64,000 bases of DNA. Origin: Lotus japonicus (taxonomy: Eukaryota; Streptophyta; Magnoliopsida; Fabales; Fabaceae). Made by a program: the position numbers and the translations under genes. The notes under the pieces are model-generated. The model had not been told where the DNA came from, did not search any database, and was given only the letters and a program-made list of their open reading frames with translations. The stretch is taken from NCBI RefSeq assembly GCF_012489685.1, contig NC_080043.1, positions 53,652,289-53,716,288 of the forward strand, written 5' to 3'. Shown piece by piece: positions 9,429 to 20,411 of this stretch (within the stretch, counting starts at the first letter, position 1; every line of letters begins with the position of its first letter).

Positions 9429-10641
9429 CATGGTTGTAAAAACCGGACCGGACCAGCCGGTCCAAAGCAAGCACAAAATCAGCTAGGTATAAAACCGGTA
9501 GTGAACCGTCCAAACCGGACTTGAACCGCTCTAACCGGTGAAAACCGGCCGGTTGGCGGTTTTGGCCGATTTTACGTTTTTTGGTTTTTTTCCGTTTTTT
9601 TTTTGTTGCTTTTTCACGTGTTTTGGGCTCGGCCCACACCCAGATGTAGATTAAAAAAAAAAAATGAATACAGAAGGTTTTCAAAAATCAAAATAGAAAC
9701 CAAAGGTTTTTCTTCAGTCTTCAATTCATCACGTATCTCAACGTGAACGGTTGTGGTTGAACGCCAGTGAAAACAGGAATGGTGAGGAAGAACCCAGAAA
9801 AGGCAATCGAGTGAGGATTTCGTATTTGGGAGTTTGATTCGATTTGAGAAACAATATGCAACAATAAACAGATACTAAGAAGATATATTTCACATGTGAA
9901 ACAGAGACAACAAGTTTTTTTTTGTTAAGCACAGAGACAGCAAGGTGATGAGGAACAGAGGAAGGATGAAGGAGCCGCTCCTATCATCTTTCTATACGGT
10001 ATGAGGAAGCAAGAAGAGTAAAAGGAATTAGGTTTTCTTTTAAAAATTAATTTAAAGCTGTACACAATGCTGAATTTGCGTGGCCAATGCTGAATTGGTG
10101 GCACACTGCACGATACATTTTATATATTGGAATTGATATTTAATTGAAGTTCATTTAATTTCATTTTAAATTGAGTTCAAAAAACTTTCCTTTTAAATTT
10201 AGTTTTACAAGTAACGGTTTGATCATTTTAATTATCAGATAATTGTTTTGACTTTTTTATTCATTTATTAGATGATTGCTTTAAATATTACCTTTTATAT
10301 TATATATTTATTTATGTTAAAATAATATTAATGCGGTAATACCGGTTGAACCACGGTTCAACTACGGTTGAACCAACGAACCGTGAACCGGTGCCCTCAC
10401 CGGCAGTGGCGGACCTACCACAGGGCTTGGTAGGTCCAATGCCCTGGCTCAAAGTAAAAAAAATACAAATTTCTTTGGACTAGGTAGGTTTTTTGGCCCA
10501 AAAAAAAATTAGAGAAAAGGCAAATTTATAAGGAAATGCAAAGTTTAGGGACTTAATCATAAAATTTGCCTAGGCTTCCTAAAATTTCTAGTTCCGCCAC
10601 TGCTCACCGGTTTGATCATCGGTCCGGTTTTAATAACCTTG
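9429..10641. mobile_element. non-autonomous hAT-like element with GGTT/ACCGG-rich ends, 1213 bp
   Basis: The left end CATGGTTGTAAAAACCGGAC and the right end, inverted as CAAGGTTATTAAAACCGGAC, form imperfect inverted repeats. A perfect 8-bp duplication TTATTTAT flanks it (9421-9428 and 10642-10649). Both ends contain further CCGGT-type short repeats. Eight-base duplications indicate hAT. The insertion splits the Helitron helicase just after the CFAMTINK motif. There is no transposase. Confidence 0.85.
10404..10602. mobile_element. hAT MITE, 199 bp, nested in the larger hAT-like element
   Basis: Its ends are CAGTGGCGGACC and, inverted, CAGTGGCGGAAC, flanked by a perfect 8-bp duplication CTCACCGG (10396-10403 and 10603-10610). 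It shares the CAGTGGCGGA terminus with the element at 4892-5670 but not the interior. Confidence 0.92.
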
Positions 10642-13099
10642 TTATTTATAGTCATAGCAAAACACACAGTTATAGGGAACTATCTTCTTGAGAATTTGAA
10701 TGGAAGGCCAGTGTCAGGAGAAGTTAAGCTTAATCTAGGAATATAAACCGGTTAACCTGATTTTGTACCTGATAGAGCGGTAGCAACAATAATATACGAC
10801 GTCAAAGCAGTAACCATCAATCTAGTGCCATTACACAATCCAGCAGACTGATCTAAATTCCGAATCAGCATGATAGGATCCCCAACTTTTAATACAATTC
10901 GGTGGTTTGGAATACCAGAGCATTTAACATCATTTAGGAATTCAGAAGTGAACCATTCTGAATCTATATCAGAATCTTCATCCGATCTACACGGAGTATC
11001 ATAACTCAAATATTTTGTTTCCTCTCCAAGAATCATAGACAACATGAAATTGTTAACCTCTTCAACACTTTCAATAGTAGGTGCAAGGAGTGCTCTTTGT
11101 TCAAAATATGCATGGTTTTCCCGATTAGCAACAACATCGGGATAAGCAAAATCTACTAATTTAAGTCAATGATTATCAGACTCCCTTGCCAACAAATCAG
11201 AGAGAATCTCTATATTAGAATCATCATCATCGATTGGCTTAACTGTTTCATCCCCTACTTGAAGAAGCCAATCAGCAAATTCTTTGATTTCCATAGATGG
11301 AGAAGAGGAAGCAGCATGTTGTAATCTCATGTTGATAGTTAACTTAATTACTTTACAATACTTCCATAGGTAGGTTGAATTTACAGCAGAAGAAAAGATG
11401 TCAGATCTACTTCCTTTCAAAATGACTGGAAGAATCTGCCTGAAGTCTCCCCCCACAACAACTACTTTTCCTCCAAAAGGTTTATGGCCAAAAGTTGCTT
11501 GCGTCTTCATAATGTCATTTAAAGTTCTGTCTAGAGCTTCAAAACAGTGTTTGTTTAGCATTGGGGCTTCATCCCAACTGAAACTCAATTCTAATGTTTT
11601 GTCTCATAAACCTATTTAAAATTATAAAAAAAATGCTGAAATTATATTGAATTTTTTCTATTACTTTATACATGAAATTATTTTATGTAAAATGCTCCTT
11701 CCCGTGATCAGTTATCATGTTAGTTTTGTATTAGTTTTGACATGAAAATATTTTCATATAAAATGTCATCATATAAAATGTTCCTCTTCATGACAATTTT
11801 TTAGCAAAAACGATATATATAGGATAGCAAGCTTTCTAGCCATGCCATATCAACTATGATGTTGTCATATAAATATATTATATGAAACAAATAGAATCAC
11901 AAAAAAGAAAGATAAAAATAATCAAACTTATAAGGCTCTATTCAGGTGGTAACGTGAACAATAAAATTTAATGATAATGTTCATAAAGGTGGTTGCAATA
12001 GCACAGTGGAAATACTACGTATGGTCCAAAGAAAGAATAATGATTGTAATAAAATACATGCTTATAGATACTTTATTTCATACCGAAAATTTCTCTCTAG
12101 TAAAGAAATAAATTATATTTATCAAAAAAAAAAAAGTTATATCATGATTCTTGTGCATTAAAAGCATTGTTCATCTCAAACGATGAGACTCTCTACTATA
12201 AAATTGACTCTTAATTCTTTCATTCCTCATAGAAAAATCACTTCCGCTACTATTCTTGTTGTTTCTCTTGAACCCCCTTTTTAGAAAGAACACTTGCTTC
12301 AGTGCATACAGAGCCTGGCCATGTATTGGAAAGGGTTTAACTAACAATATTGAAAAAGTGGAGTTATTGAAAAAGTAAGGGTATAACTGACAAATTGTAA
12401 TCTTAAAACATCAAAATGACAGTTAAATATGAACAAAAGAATTATTTTAAAAGGACACTTAAAAAGGAATAATCTACCTTCCCATTCAATTGACCAAACT
12501 ACACACACATGAATAATCTACTTGCAAATAAAAGTATGAGCTATAATCTAAGAGAAGACACTGACTGATTAGAAGTTGAGAATACTTCACCAGGGTAGTA
12601 AAGAACTCCATCTCTCATGTTTGGATCACATGTTTTATTTGGATCACATGTTTTATTTCTTTGAGCTAAAATCATCCGCTTACACTTTCAATGGTAAAGT
12701 ACAGTTTTTTTTTTTATAATGGAGATCAACTTGCATATCCAAAATAGAACAAAAACGACAAATTATTGGCCGGGTACAGGTTTATATATGCATCAATGTC
12801 TTCTAATCTCGGTTACAAAAAATGTCTTATAATCTCTACACGACATATTTTCATTATCAAATTATCATATAAAATTATGAAAAAAATACTAAAACTATAT
12901 TAGAATATATTTTTGAATTAGTTTGGTCATGAATTTATTTTGATGTAGAATATTCCTCTCGTGGGAACTTTTTATCTGTGCGTTGCATGATGAATTTAAT
13001 CTCGGTTTTAAAAATATGTCTTCTAATCTCCGCACGACTTAAAGGGAGTAGAGTTCGTATGTGGCTTAAGATTGAAACATAAAAACAAAATGCATTTAT

Positions 13100-13218
13100 A
13101 TTGAAGGTCAAAGGTCTCCTTAAAAAATGAATATAAAGATATATTCATCAAGCAATATTTTGAATTATCATTAAATTTCGTCCCGGATAAATTGAAGGTC
13201 AAAGGTCTCCTTAAAAAA
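13100..13218 (+). repeat. 28-bp direct repeat pair
   Basis: ATTGAAGGTCAAAGGTCTCC plus a following TTAAAAAA occurs at 13100-13127 and again at 13191-13218, 91 bases apart and identical. It may mark a small duplication or slipped repair. Confidence 0.7.
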
Positions 13219-14121
13219 ATGTTTCTAACATTAACCTGAGGAGACCTAGTCACGATCACATCACGTTCAATGCCTCACCCCTAGACCAAATTCAGCAACT
13301 TGCTGAATTATCATCCGCTCCCAAGTATTGTTTCATTGTTGTTCTCTTACAATTCACTATAACTTTTCCATTCTCAGTGTAACCAATAATAGTTGAAAAG
13401 ATAAGAAAGCTTATTTAAGAAAAATCTCTAGAAAGAAACTTCTCAAATAACATTCCCTTCTTTAAAGAAATGTTATAGAAGCATGAAAATATAGCATTTT
13501 AACACAGGGAATCCCATTGTTAGAAAGTGCATGGTAAAGCTAAACTACAAAAGTGAATCATAATATTTGGCCAATATAAATGAACTTTTGGAGCCTAGTC
13601 CTCATGAATTTGGAAGCTTAACAACACTCAATGATGTAATTACATTATGATTCTCTACCTACCGTCCTGGCCATCTCATTTGATCCAGAATCTTTGGTAT
13701 GTTTTCCAAAGCACCAATTCTTGAAGCCTTCCTCCTAGCTGGCTAAGTTTTAGCATGCTTCTCAAAAGCACCAATTCTTGAAAATTTGATCCTAGCTCAA
13801 TCAGGGCTGCTAGAGAATAGAACTCCTAATTCAAGTGACTAAGGCATTTGAATAACCTCAATGGTCAGTGTCATGCCATGACAATTTTTCCATAATCCTT
13901 CTCCCTCCCTGTATACCATTCTAGCCATCATTTTGTAACCAAAACCTATAGTGCTGACCTCAAATAAGGCAATACTATTTATTAGCAGAGCTGGGGATAC
14001 TAACCCTTCTTATCCGTACTATCATCCTCTTGAGAATCAAAACCAACAACTTGTACAATTTCTAAATGCATCATGTCACTTGCTGTAAGAAAATGATCAG
14101 AGTTGATTAGCATATGAATCT

Positions 14122-14226
14122 TTCTTTCCACTACCTTTCTTGTCCTTCACTTTGTTGCTGCCTCTGCTGGCTGAGCACTTTGCTTTCTTGTTCTGGAAAA
14201 ACTGAAGTTCATGCAGCCTAAAATCA
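14122..14226 (-). other. possible short exon remnant, Lys/Ser-rich
   Basis: On the - strand a frame reads LHELQFFQNKKAKCSASRGS followed by NKVKDKKGSGKKDSYANQL and a stop. It resembles the basic linkers of coiled-coil plant proteins and follows a TTTTAG. It is short and without a clear family match, so it may be chance. Confidence 0.2.
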
Positions 14227-14817
14227 CACATTTTAGCATTTTTCTGTCCCAGTCTTCTCTCTCTTCTGATCTGCTCACATAATATTTTTTTTACACAAAA
14301 ATCAAACTAATAAGCTTCAAGCTTCATACAACCAACTTGAAAAAATATTTAATGAAGGATTAAACATAAAGCAGATAACAAATGAATTAAAAGGAGAATT
14401 TAAACTGAGACAATGTAGTTTCATCATTTGGGTAGAGAGAGAGAGAAACTAATGACTTTCTCTCCTTAAATCATTGTTTGAAATTTTGCAAGTGAAACAA
14501 TTGGCCGTCAGGTAAGACTTAAAACAACAATAACTTTGTAGTTGTCGCATGAGGTGGGGAGAAGGAAGTGGGAATGTAAAAATTTACAAATAACATCTTA
14601 CTTTTCTTTTTACAAAAACACAATTTAGACATCAAATCAAATCCATAATCCACAATAAGAGATATAAAGAAATTAACTAATGAAGCTGATAGAATTTATT
14701 TAAAAATGGTATTAGCTCATTAGAAACAACAAATCACGATACCTGCACATAATAGCCAATTTTAGTGGATAGTTAACAATAATATATCAACAAACAATTG
14801 GTGATACAATAATATAA

Positions 14818-15137
14818 TGGACTGGGCGAGATCCTAGGGTCCCTCGCCAAGGCGCGCCAGCCCGGGGCGACGTGCAAGCCAGGAAATTGGGCATTCTCCC
14901 GGGAGGCCCAACTGGCCCATTAAGAGAAACTAGGGGCGCCAAGCCCAACCCCCAAATCTATAAATAGGGGACGGTTACCAATTGTAAAGGACTCTTAGCT
15001 CATTTGAGAAATACAAGCTTGAAATTCAGTTACTTTCTCTTTCTAAGCGGTTACGCTCTAAATTCTCTCTAGATTCTCTCATCACGATCCTTTCACTATG
15101 GGTACCGTACCTCATCTCTATGTTCTTGGATAGAACA
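14818..15137 (+). mobile_element. 5' LTR of a Tat-lineage Ty3/gypsy element
   Basis: This is a GC-rich segment unlike its AT-rich surroundings, starting near TGGACTGGGCGAGATCC and ending GGATAGAACA directly before the PBS. A TATA box is at 14959-14966. The left edge is uncertain by some tens of bases because no second LTR of this family is in the window. Confidence 0.65.
14959..14966 (+). promoter_or_regulatory. TATA box of the Tat LTR
   Basis: TATAAATA is followed by GGGGAC inside the LTR, about 180 bases before the LTR end. This is the normal place for the element's transcription start. Confidence 0.6.
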
Positions 15138-15139
15138 TT

Positions 15140-15157
15140 TGGCGCCGTCTGTGGGGA
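15140..15157 (+). other. primer binding site of the Tat element
   Basis: TGGCGCCGTCTGTGGGGA starts two bases after the LTR end. The TGGCGCCG start pairs with a tRNA 3' end, and this form is common in Tat-lineage elements. The exact tRNA was not resolved. Confidence 0.7.
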
Positions 15158-15796
15158 CCGGTAGATTTTGATTCCCGGACTACGAGGATTGTGATTTGGT
15201 TGAGAGAAGTTCGGTTTTCCGTGCAATTCTCTTTGGTTTTTAGGATTTTTGGTTGAATTCCTAGTTCGCCGGTGAAGCTTAATGGAAACACATCGTCGAC
15301 GAAGTGTGTAACACCCCGATTTCGGTGGCGTCACTTTAGTAACCAAAAGTAAACTTAATGCGGAAAAACGTGAAATATTTTTTTTTTTGATAATAACTAA
15401 GACAAGACTGAATTAAATAAAACCCAAAAGCGAAAAGCAATAGAATTAATATACAATATATAAACAGCCCCCGCTGTAAGTAACAACCTCGTCACGAGTA
15501 ACCTCCAGTGACGGAAAGAAAAGTACAACGCCCGTAGGCAATATATACAAACCAAATGAAAAGGGTGAAGTGCCCGCAACACCATCCCTCAAAACTGAGA
15601 ATCAGCTGACCCAATGGCCTGAAAATAAGACCTCCTAAGTCCAACCAACTCTCTGTGATTCCCGTAAGGAAACCACACAAAAAGCTATAGGCGGATCTAC
15701 CCTGTCCCCTAAGTAACAAATGAAGCAAGACTGTCAGAGCTACAACTCTACTCCTACACTAATCCTAACTCGAGGAGCTCATACCAACACTCAAAA

Positions 15797-16276
15797 CTAT
15801 GTGCTAGCATGATCGTCGTCTGAATCAGAATCCAGAACGACCAAGTCTACTAACCCTATCCGTCCTCCCCTCGCAACCGCAGTGCGCTCCGATGCTGGAC
15901 TCACGGGCTTAGGGCCCGAACCCTGATCATCAATGATCGCAACAGAGGGTGCACTAGACCCTGCCGAAGGCACTCCCACTGGAATCTCCTCTGAGGGATC
16001 CTCCTCCTCTGAAGATGACGGTGGCGGTGGTGCTCCTCCGAATCCTGGTCCGCAGTGAACGCCTGGTGGCAAGTTGAAGCTGATAGAGCATCGCCTCAAC
16101 ACTCCTGACCTCAGAAGTCCTCCACTATCCACGTGATCCTCCATGATACGCCCCGAATACGTCGCTCGGTGGCTCGCGGGGTCAACCACCCACGACCCGG
16201 GGTCGTCCTGATCGATCATCTCATACCTAATCCCCCCCGAAGGGTGGACCATGGTGTACCAGTCCGCAATATTCAT
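15797..16276 (-). CDS. LTR-encoded ORF (E1 family), intact copy in the solo LTR
   Basis: The 159-codon frame begins at the ATG at 16276, whose preceding bases TGTCAG form a splice acceptor. The N-terminal half contains DQDDPGSWVVDPASHRATYS, then SISFNLPPGVHCGPGFGG, a proline run followed by SSSEEEDPSEE, and an acidic C-terminus ending DLVVLDSDSDDDHAST. It is nearly identical to the copies in E1. The frame has stayed open although this LTR has no internal region. I do not recognise a known domain and function is unknown. The related ORFs of E2 and E3 share a D-x-D...W-[VI]-D...Y-x-G pattern. Confidence 0.6.
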   Translation of the reverse strand: MNIADWYTMVHPSGGIRYEMIDQDDPGSWVVDPASHRATYSGRIMEDHVDSGGLLRSGVLRRCSISFNLPPGVHCGPGFGGAPPPPSSSEEEDPSEEIPVGVPSAGSSAPSVAIIDDQGSGPKPVSPASERTAVARGGRIGLVDLVVLDSDSDDDHAST

Positions 16277-17694
16277 CTGACAAAAGGCGTTGTCCGCCAA
16301 AACACACACAGAAGACGCGAGGGTCAACTCTAAAGAACTATGTAGATAATAAACCCAATAGGTACAAATAATAGATAGCCACTTAGGCTTATAACTAGAG
16401 ATATCATTCCTAGGGTTGCATGTTCCACAAAATCATAACGACAATAATAACAATTAGCATGTTCCAAGTAAGTTCATCAAATAGCAACCACACTCATCAA
16501 CTAAGTCAGTATGCATGTTGCGTGATATGTATGCAGGTTAACCCAGTCAACCAATATGCAATCCGGAACGGATGGACATCATCGGATCAGCCCTTCACCA
16601 GCCACGGTGGTGCCATTTCGGCCCGTGATGTCTCTTACTCCCACAGGGTAGTCAGATCAGCAGTAAACCCGTAGGTCTGCCATTTCGGTCTGCTACAAGA
16701 GACGTCTACAAACGCTCTTTCACGGCATTCCGGGTCTTATGACCATTTTGGAAACCGACGAGGTCCAGAGTACGTCCTGTGTTAATACCTCATTAATGTT
16801 GCATGTATGCAAAATGATTAGTCAAACAACGTCTCCGACCTCACTCGACACGTCGCCACGTGTTCTAGGGAAGTTAAAGTCTCTAAAAGCTTACCCTAAG
16901 GTAAAGTCGATTCTGCGACCAAAAGACACATAGCTGCTCCAACAGCACAATAACACATGCTGCTCCAACAGCACAAAAACACACGCTGCTCCAACAGCAC
17001 AACAATAAACGCTGCTCCAACAGCACAACATCAAACGCTGCTCCAACAGCACAACCACGACATACTCAACACTTGGATCCGACGACACTCCTCGTTTTTT
17101 TTTCCAAAACTAAGATTTGACTTCCAATGCCTTCCTTCGAGGTTATTATCATTACTTAAAGATTTAGAGGTTATTTAAGGTCTTATGAGTTTTCTTTATA
17201 AAATAGATTCCATTTTGTCTTATCGCCAGTCTTATACATTTGCAGGATCTCCCAATCCCAAGTCGCTTCCAGAGGATGTCTCGATCCACTAAACAAAATC
17301 AAGGCCCGAACCTCGTTCGTCCTATCAAACTTTCTCAAAACTCTCAAAATAAAATCGGCATGACCTGCCCGCTATTCTCACCATTCAGAATCTCAGATTT
17401 CCAGTGTAAAGCATATTTAAATCATCACAATCACAACATGTCATATATCAAGAAATCTCAACATTAACACTTAGCACTTAGCATATAAAGCATGCACCAC
17501 ACATCCTAGATTACCCACATAGCACATAGCATGTAAGTCAATCTTCAAAAACATTCAGTAGATGAATCATCTACATTGTCAGCCGAAGCCTCAGAAAACA
17601 TTTTCAATCACACACAATCTCAGTGCATAAACAGTAAACAATGTCGAAACATCGACCCTAAGCATTAACTAGAGATTCAGTGAGAAGCCCTCAC
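16277..17694 (-). other. predicted leader intron of the LTR-encoded ORF (solo LTR)
   Basis: The donor CAG|GTGAGGGCTTCTC starts at 17694 and the acceptor CAG ends at 16277, directly before the ATG. The same donor and acceptor positions occur in both E1 LTRs, and analogous ones in E2 and E3. Confidence 0.5.
16933..17054 (+). repeat. minisatellite inside the LTR, about 26-bp unit, 5 copies
   Basis: Units of GCTGCTCCAACAGCACAA plus a short A/C-rich spacer are repeated five times. The same array is found at the equivalent place in each LTR of this family, with unit-level differences. It falls within the predicted leader intron. Confidence 0.9.
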
Positions 17695-18585
17695 CTGAAA
17701 GTTCTCCAGAATGATCAACTAGTGCTTCCTCGCACTCAAAGTGTTGGTCCTCAGAGAAATCCTCAAAAGCACCTTTACAACAAAATCACAGAATACTATA
17801 AGAATCTATCGAAAACTAAGCTATTGATACTTACTAAGGTTACTCGAAGTAATCTATACTCTAAGGTACGATAATCTAGCGCGAAAGACAAGTTTTCGGA
17901 AAAAGGAAATTTCTTCCTCCCCCTTAATAGGGCTCGGCCACTTTGGCTAATTATGGGGCTCGATTTTTCTTCCATCAAACTTGGTTCCTATGCTTTCATA
18001 AGCCGTAACTAAGGGTATTCTGAACTCGGAAAAAATATCGGATCAAAAACTGTCGCAGGGGTATTTTGGTCATGATTTTTAACTTAGGATTTTCAAAACT
18101 GAAATCCCAAAAATAAAATTTTGCAGGGACGTCACCAACGACGTTTATGACAACTAATCCTACTAGCACTAAGCTAAGGCGATAGTTTACAGCCTAAAAG
18201 TCGGAACTTTACTCAAAAACTACATAAATGGGTATTTTAGGTTCAAATTGATTCCGGTGGAATTCCGGCGACATAACGGAAAATCTAATCCGGCAGAAGT
18301 GATCTTGGGCACATATAGAAGAGGTTTAGAATCAGAAATGAAAGATTCAGGATAGTTTTGCAAAAACCCATAAACTATCCACTCAGAAAACTCTACAGAA
18401 AAGCTATGGAAAAAGCGATCGGAGGTAAGGATTAGCGACTATACCTCGAAGCCTTGAAGCAGCAACTGATTAATCAACGATCAAGCAAGAAATGAAGAAA
18501 ACCTCTTCTCCTCCTCCTCCTCCAAAGCTCGCGGCCTCCTTGAGAGAAATGGGTAAGATATTTGTTTTTTTCTCATTTGCTTGCT

Positions 18586-18593
18586 ATATATAG
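18586..18593 (-). promoter_or_regulatory. TATA box of the solo Tekay LTR
   Basis: TATATATAG read on the - strand, in CTATATATAGCAAGC context, lies upstream of the leader and LTR-encoded ORF. It is conserved in E1 and E4. Confidence 0.5.
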
Positions 18594-19310
18594 AAAATGG
18601 TAATTCGCGGGAAAATGAAGGTTTCGCGAATCTGATTTTTCCGGCATCATTCTCCATCAATTCTAAGATAGGTTTTGGCAAAGGAATTCCTAAGCTAAGA
18701 AGATGTCTCCTTGTATTTTTGGCAACTAATGTAAAGTCGGTGCAAAGTCGGTGTAAAACTATTTTACCCGATAAGTTGCTTTTTGCATCGAATGTCGGAA
18801 TGGAAAACTTCCTTCTGAAGAAAGATTGAAATCATCAAGAGAAATGGGTGTACGCGTGTAGAATAATCATTTGAAGCTCTGAATAGATAAAGTCCCCATA
18901 GTCGGGTGATTCTAGGGTTTTGAAATACCAGGGATTCGGTTTCGGCAAACTTCCGATGATTGGAATCGGACGTTCGTAGATCCTAGAGTTTCGCCTCGAG
19001 ACGATCGTGATATATGGAAAAAGAGAAGTTCTAACATTTCTCTGAAGATTTTTGGAATTAACTTCCATCGTGCCTAAAAGTGAAAATTAGCTATATACTA
19101 GGGTTTCTGATCTAGGTTTAAGCGTAAAACGATCGTGCTATGACTTTTATCGACTTCGATAAAATCCTTTGACTTTACCTGAACTTTCTCCTTCATAAAT
19201 CTATTTCATTTACTAAACTCTTGTTCAGGTTTCCCTTCGCCATGCATCAAACCTACTGGTGAATAAGAAGTTTATTCACTTAGCATAAGCTTAAAAACTT
19301 GGGTCTTACA

Positions 19311-20280
19311 AAGTGAAGGAAGGCTGGGACACCCGTGCGGTCCGCCATCGCGTCGCGCATGTGGAAGGCAGCGCGATGAATCAGGAGGTAAACTGCTATC
19401 ATTTCAGGCACTGGACGCTCACAGAGATTGGAGATGGTTAATTCGCGACGTTAATAACTGCCTGGAGCAGCAGGATATGGAAGAATGGTGCGTTTACCAC
19501 CAGACAACAGGCCACGTTACAGAGGAATGTCACGATTTGCAGCGCGCGGTTGAGCAGCTGATAGCGGTAGGGAGACCTATTAGAGCTCAGGGCGATAAGG
19601 CCACAAGGACTAAAGAAGTGAGCACGACAACAGGAGGATTTGGCGGCGGTGGAGTCACTAGTGCAGCAAGAAAGCGATACGCCAGGGCGGTGAACGCGGT
19701 CACGGAGATTCCTTTCGGTTTTTCACACCCAGAGATTACATTTTCGTCCGCGGACTTCTGCGGAATAAAGCCGCACCTAGACTACCCGATTGTGGTCCTA
19801 CTCCGTGTCAACCAGCTCAATGTACAGCGAGTGCTTCTGGATCAAGGAAGTTCGGCGGACATCATTTACGGTAACGCGTTTGATCGGTTCGGTTTGAACG
19901 AAGGAGACCTCACTCCCTACGCAGGGACTCTTGTGGGGTTTGCGGGCGAACAAGTATGGGTAAGGGGCGTCCTCGACCTTGATACTACATTTGGTGAGTT
20001 TGAGGACGCTAAGACGCTGAAGGTAAGATACTTAATCCTGGGAGCGGTGGGATCCTACAACATGATAATCGACCGGAATACCTTCAACCGTCTGTGTGCC
20101 GTGATCTCAACAGCACATCTGGCGGTCAAGTATCCGTTACCAGATGGGCGAATTGGGAGAGTTGTTGTGGACCAGAAAAGTGTAAGAGAATGCTATTGCA
20201 ACGCGGTGGAACGATATGGGAAAAAGAATGCCTCGACAGGACACCGATGCAACAAGGTCAATGTGCAGAAGAAAACCTAG
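19311..20280 (+). pseudogene. Tat gag end and protease
   Basis: The main open frame is 19477-20280. It starts with a zinc-knuckle-like segment (WCVYHQTTGHVTEECHDLQR), then shows the protease core: VLLDQGSSADIIYGNAFDRF, the flap region LVGFAGEQVWVRG, and YNMIIDRNTFNRLCAVISTA. Tat proteases follow this order before RT. The catalytic site reads D-Q-G-S-S rather than D-T/S-G. The tail drifts out of frame after VVVDQ, and stops separate it from RT. Most of gag is missing: only about 170 bases lie between the solo LTR and the knuckle. The product would have cleaved the polyprotein. This copy is dead. Confidence 0.85.
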
Positions 20281-20411
20281 ATCCGAGAGGCGAGAGGCGC
20301 GTCAACAGGCCCACACCGATCGAAGAAACTAAGGAACTGAAATTTGGCAAGAAAGTCCTCAAAATCGGGACCAGGTTAACTGAGAATCAAGGATAGAGGT
20401 TATCGAAGCTA

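Larger units (their letters stand above)
9049..11588 (-). mobile_element. Helitron, 3' part
   Basis: The 3' terminus on the - strand is ACTAG followed by host T at 9048. About ten bases inside is a hairpin with stem CCGTGC/GCACGG (plus-strand 9062-9067 and 9071-9076). Hairpin plus CTRR end plus AT target is the Helitron signature. The helicase reading frame lies upstream in the same orientation. The 5' TC end was not found, so the true left boundary may extend beyond 11588. The element carries a nested hAT pair at 9429-10641. Confidence 0.85.
9239..11588 (-). pseudogene. Helitron PIF1-like helicase, C-terminal half
   Basis: Read on the - strand, the product starts in motif II (SWDEAPMLNKHCFEALDRTL, near 11570) and continues with VVVGGDFRQILPVILKG and LTINMRL. 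It includes SGIPNHRIVLKVGDPIMLIR (about 10850-10915) and CFAMTINK (about 10650-10680), then after the hAT insertion the VFTHGQLYVALSRVKSRKG motif (about 9310-9365). It ends VVYEEVF with a stop at 9239-9241. These are the PIF1/RecD-type motifs of the Helitron RepHel protein, which unwinds DNA for rolling-circle transposition. There is an in-frame TGA at 11166-11168 and at least one more stop near 10750. The N-terminal Rep domain and Walker A motif are missing. A plausible acceptor (TTTCAG) lies just upstream of the first codons. Confidence 0.85.
11589..14817. other. long AT-rich non-coding stretch
   Basis: I find no convincing gene. Visible structure includes a diverged direct repeat: blocks around 11620-11710 and 12880-12975 share an A-rich start, TATATT and a GAA/ATTATTTT core ending in CYCTCGTGRG-like sequence. 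There is also a repeated ATGTCTT(C/A)TAATCTC motif (12797 and 13016). A degenerate GTGCGTTGCATG at about 12977-12988 resembles a Helitron hairpin, so part of this may be old Helitron sequence. From about 13600 to 14480 the composition is less biased and could be host intergenic or intronic DNA. Confidence 0.35.
15307..19310 (-). mobile_element. solo LTR of the E1 Tekay/Del family, 4004 bp
   Basis: On the + strand it starts TGTAACACCCCGATTTCGG and ends GGGTCTTACA; element sense is the - strand. A perfect 5-bp duplication AAGTG flanks it (15302-15306 and 19311-19315). It is collinear with both LTRs of E1 over its whole length, with scattered substitutions. No internal sequence is present. It lies in the leader/gag region of the Tat element. 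Confidence 0.95.

Noticed and set aside
14122..14226. Full host gene around 13600-14300 on the - strand
   Set aside because: Only one short basic peptide frame is visible; no chain of exons with consistent splice sites could be built.
16891..17088. Cys/Trp-rich repeat protein on the - strand of the LTR minisatellite (also 32188-32452 and 40863-41127)
   Set aside because: It is simply the translation of the 26-bp tandem repeat.
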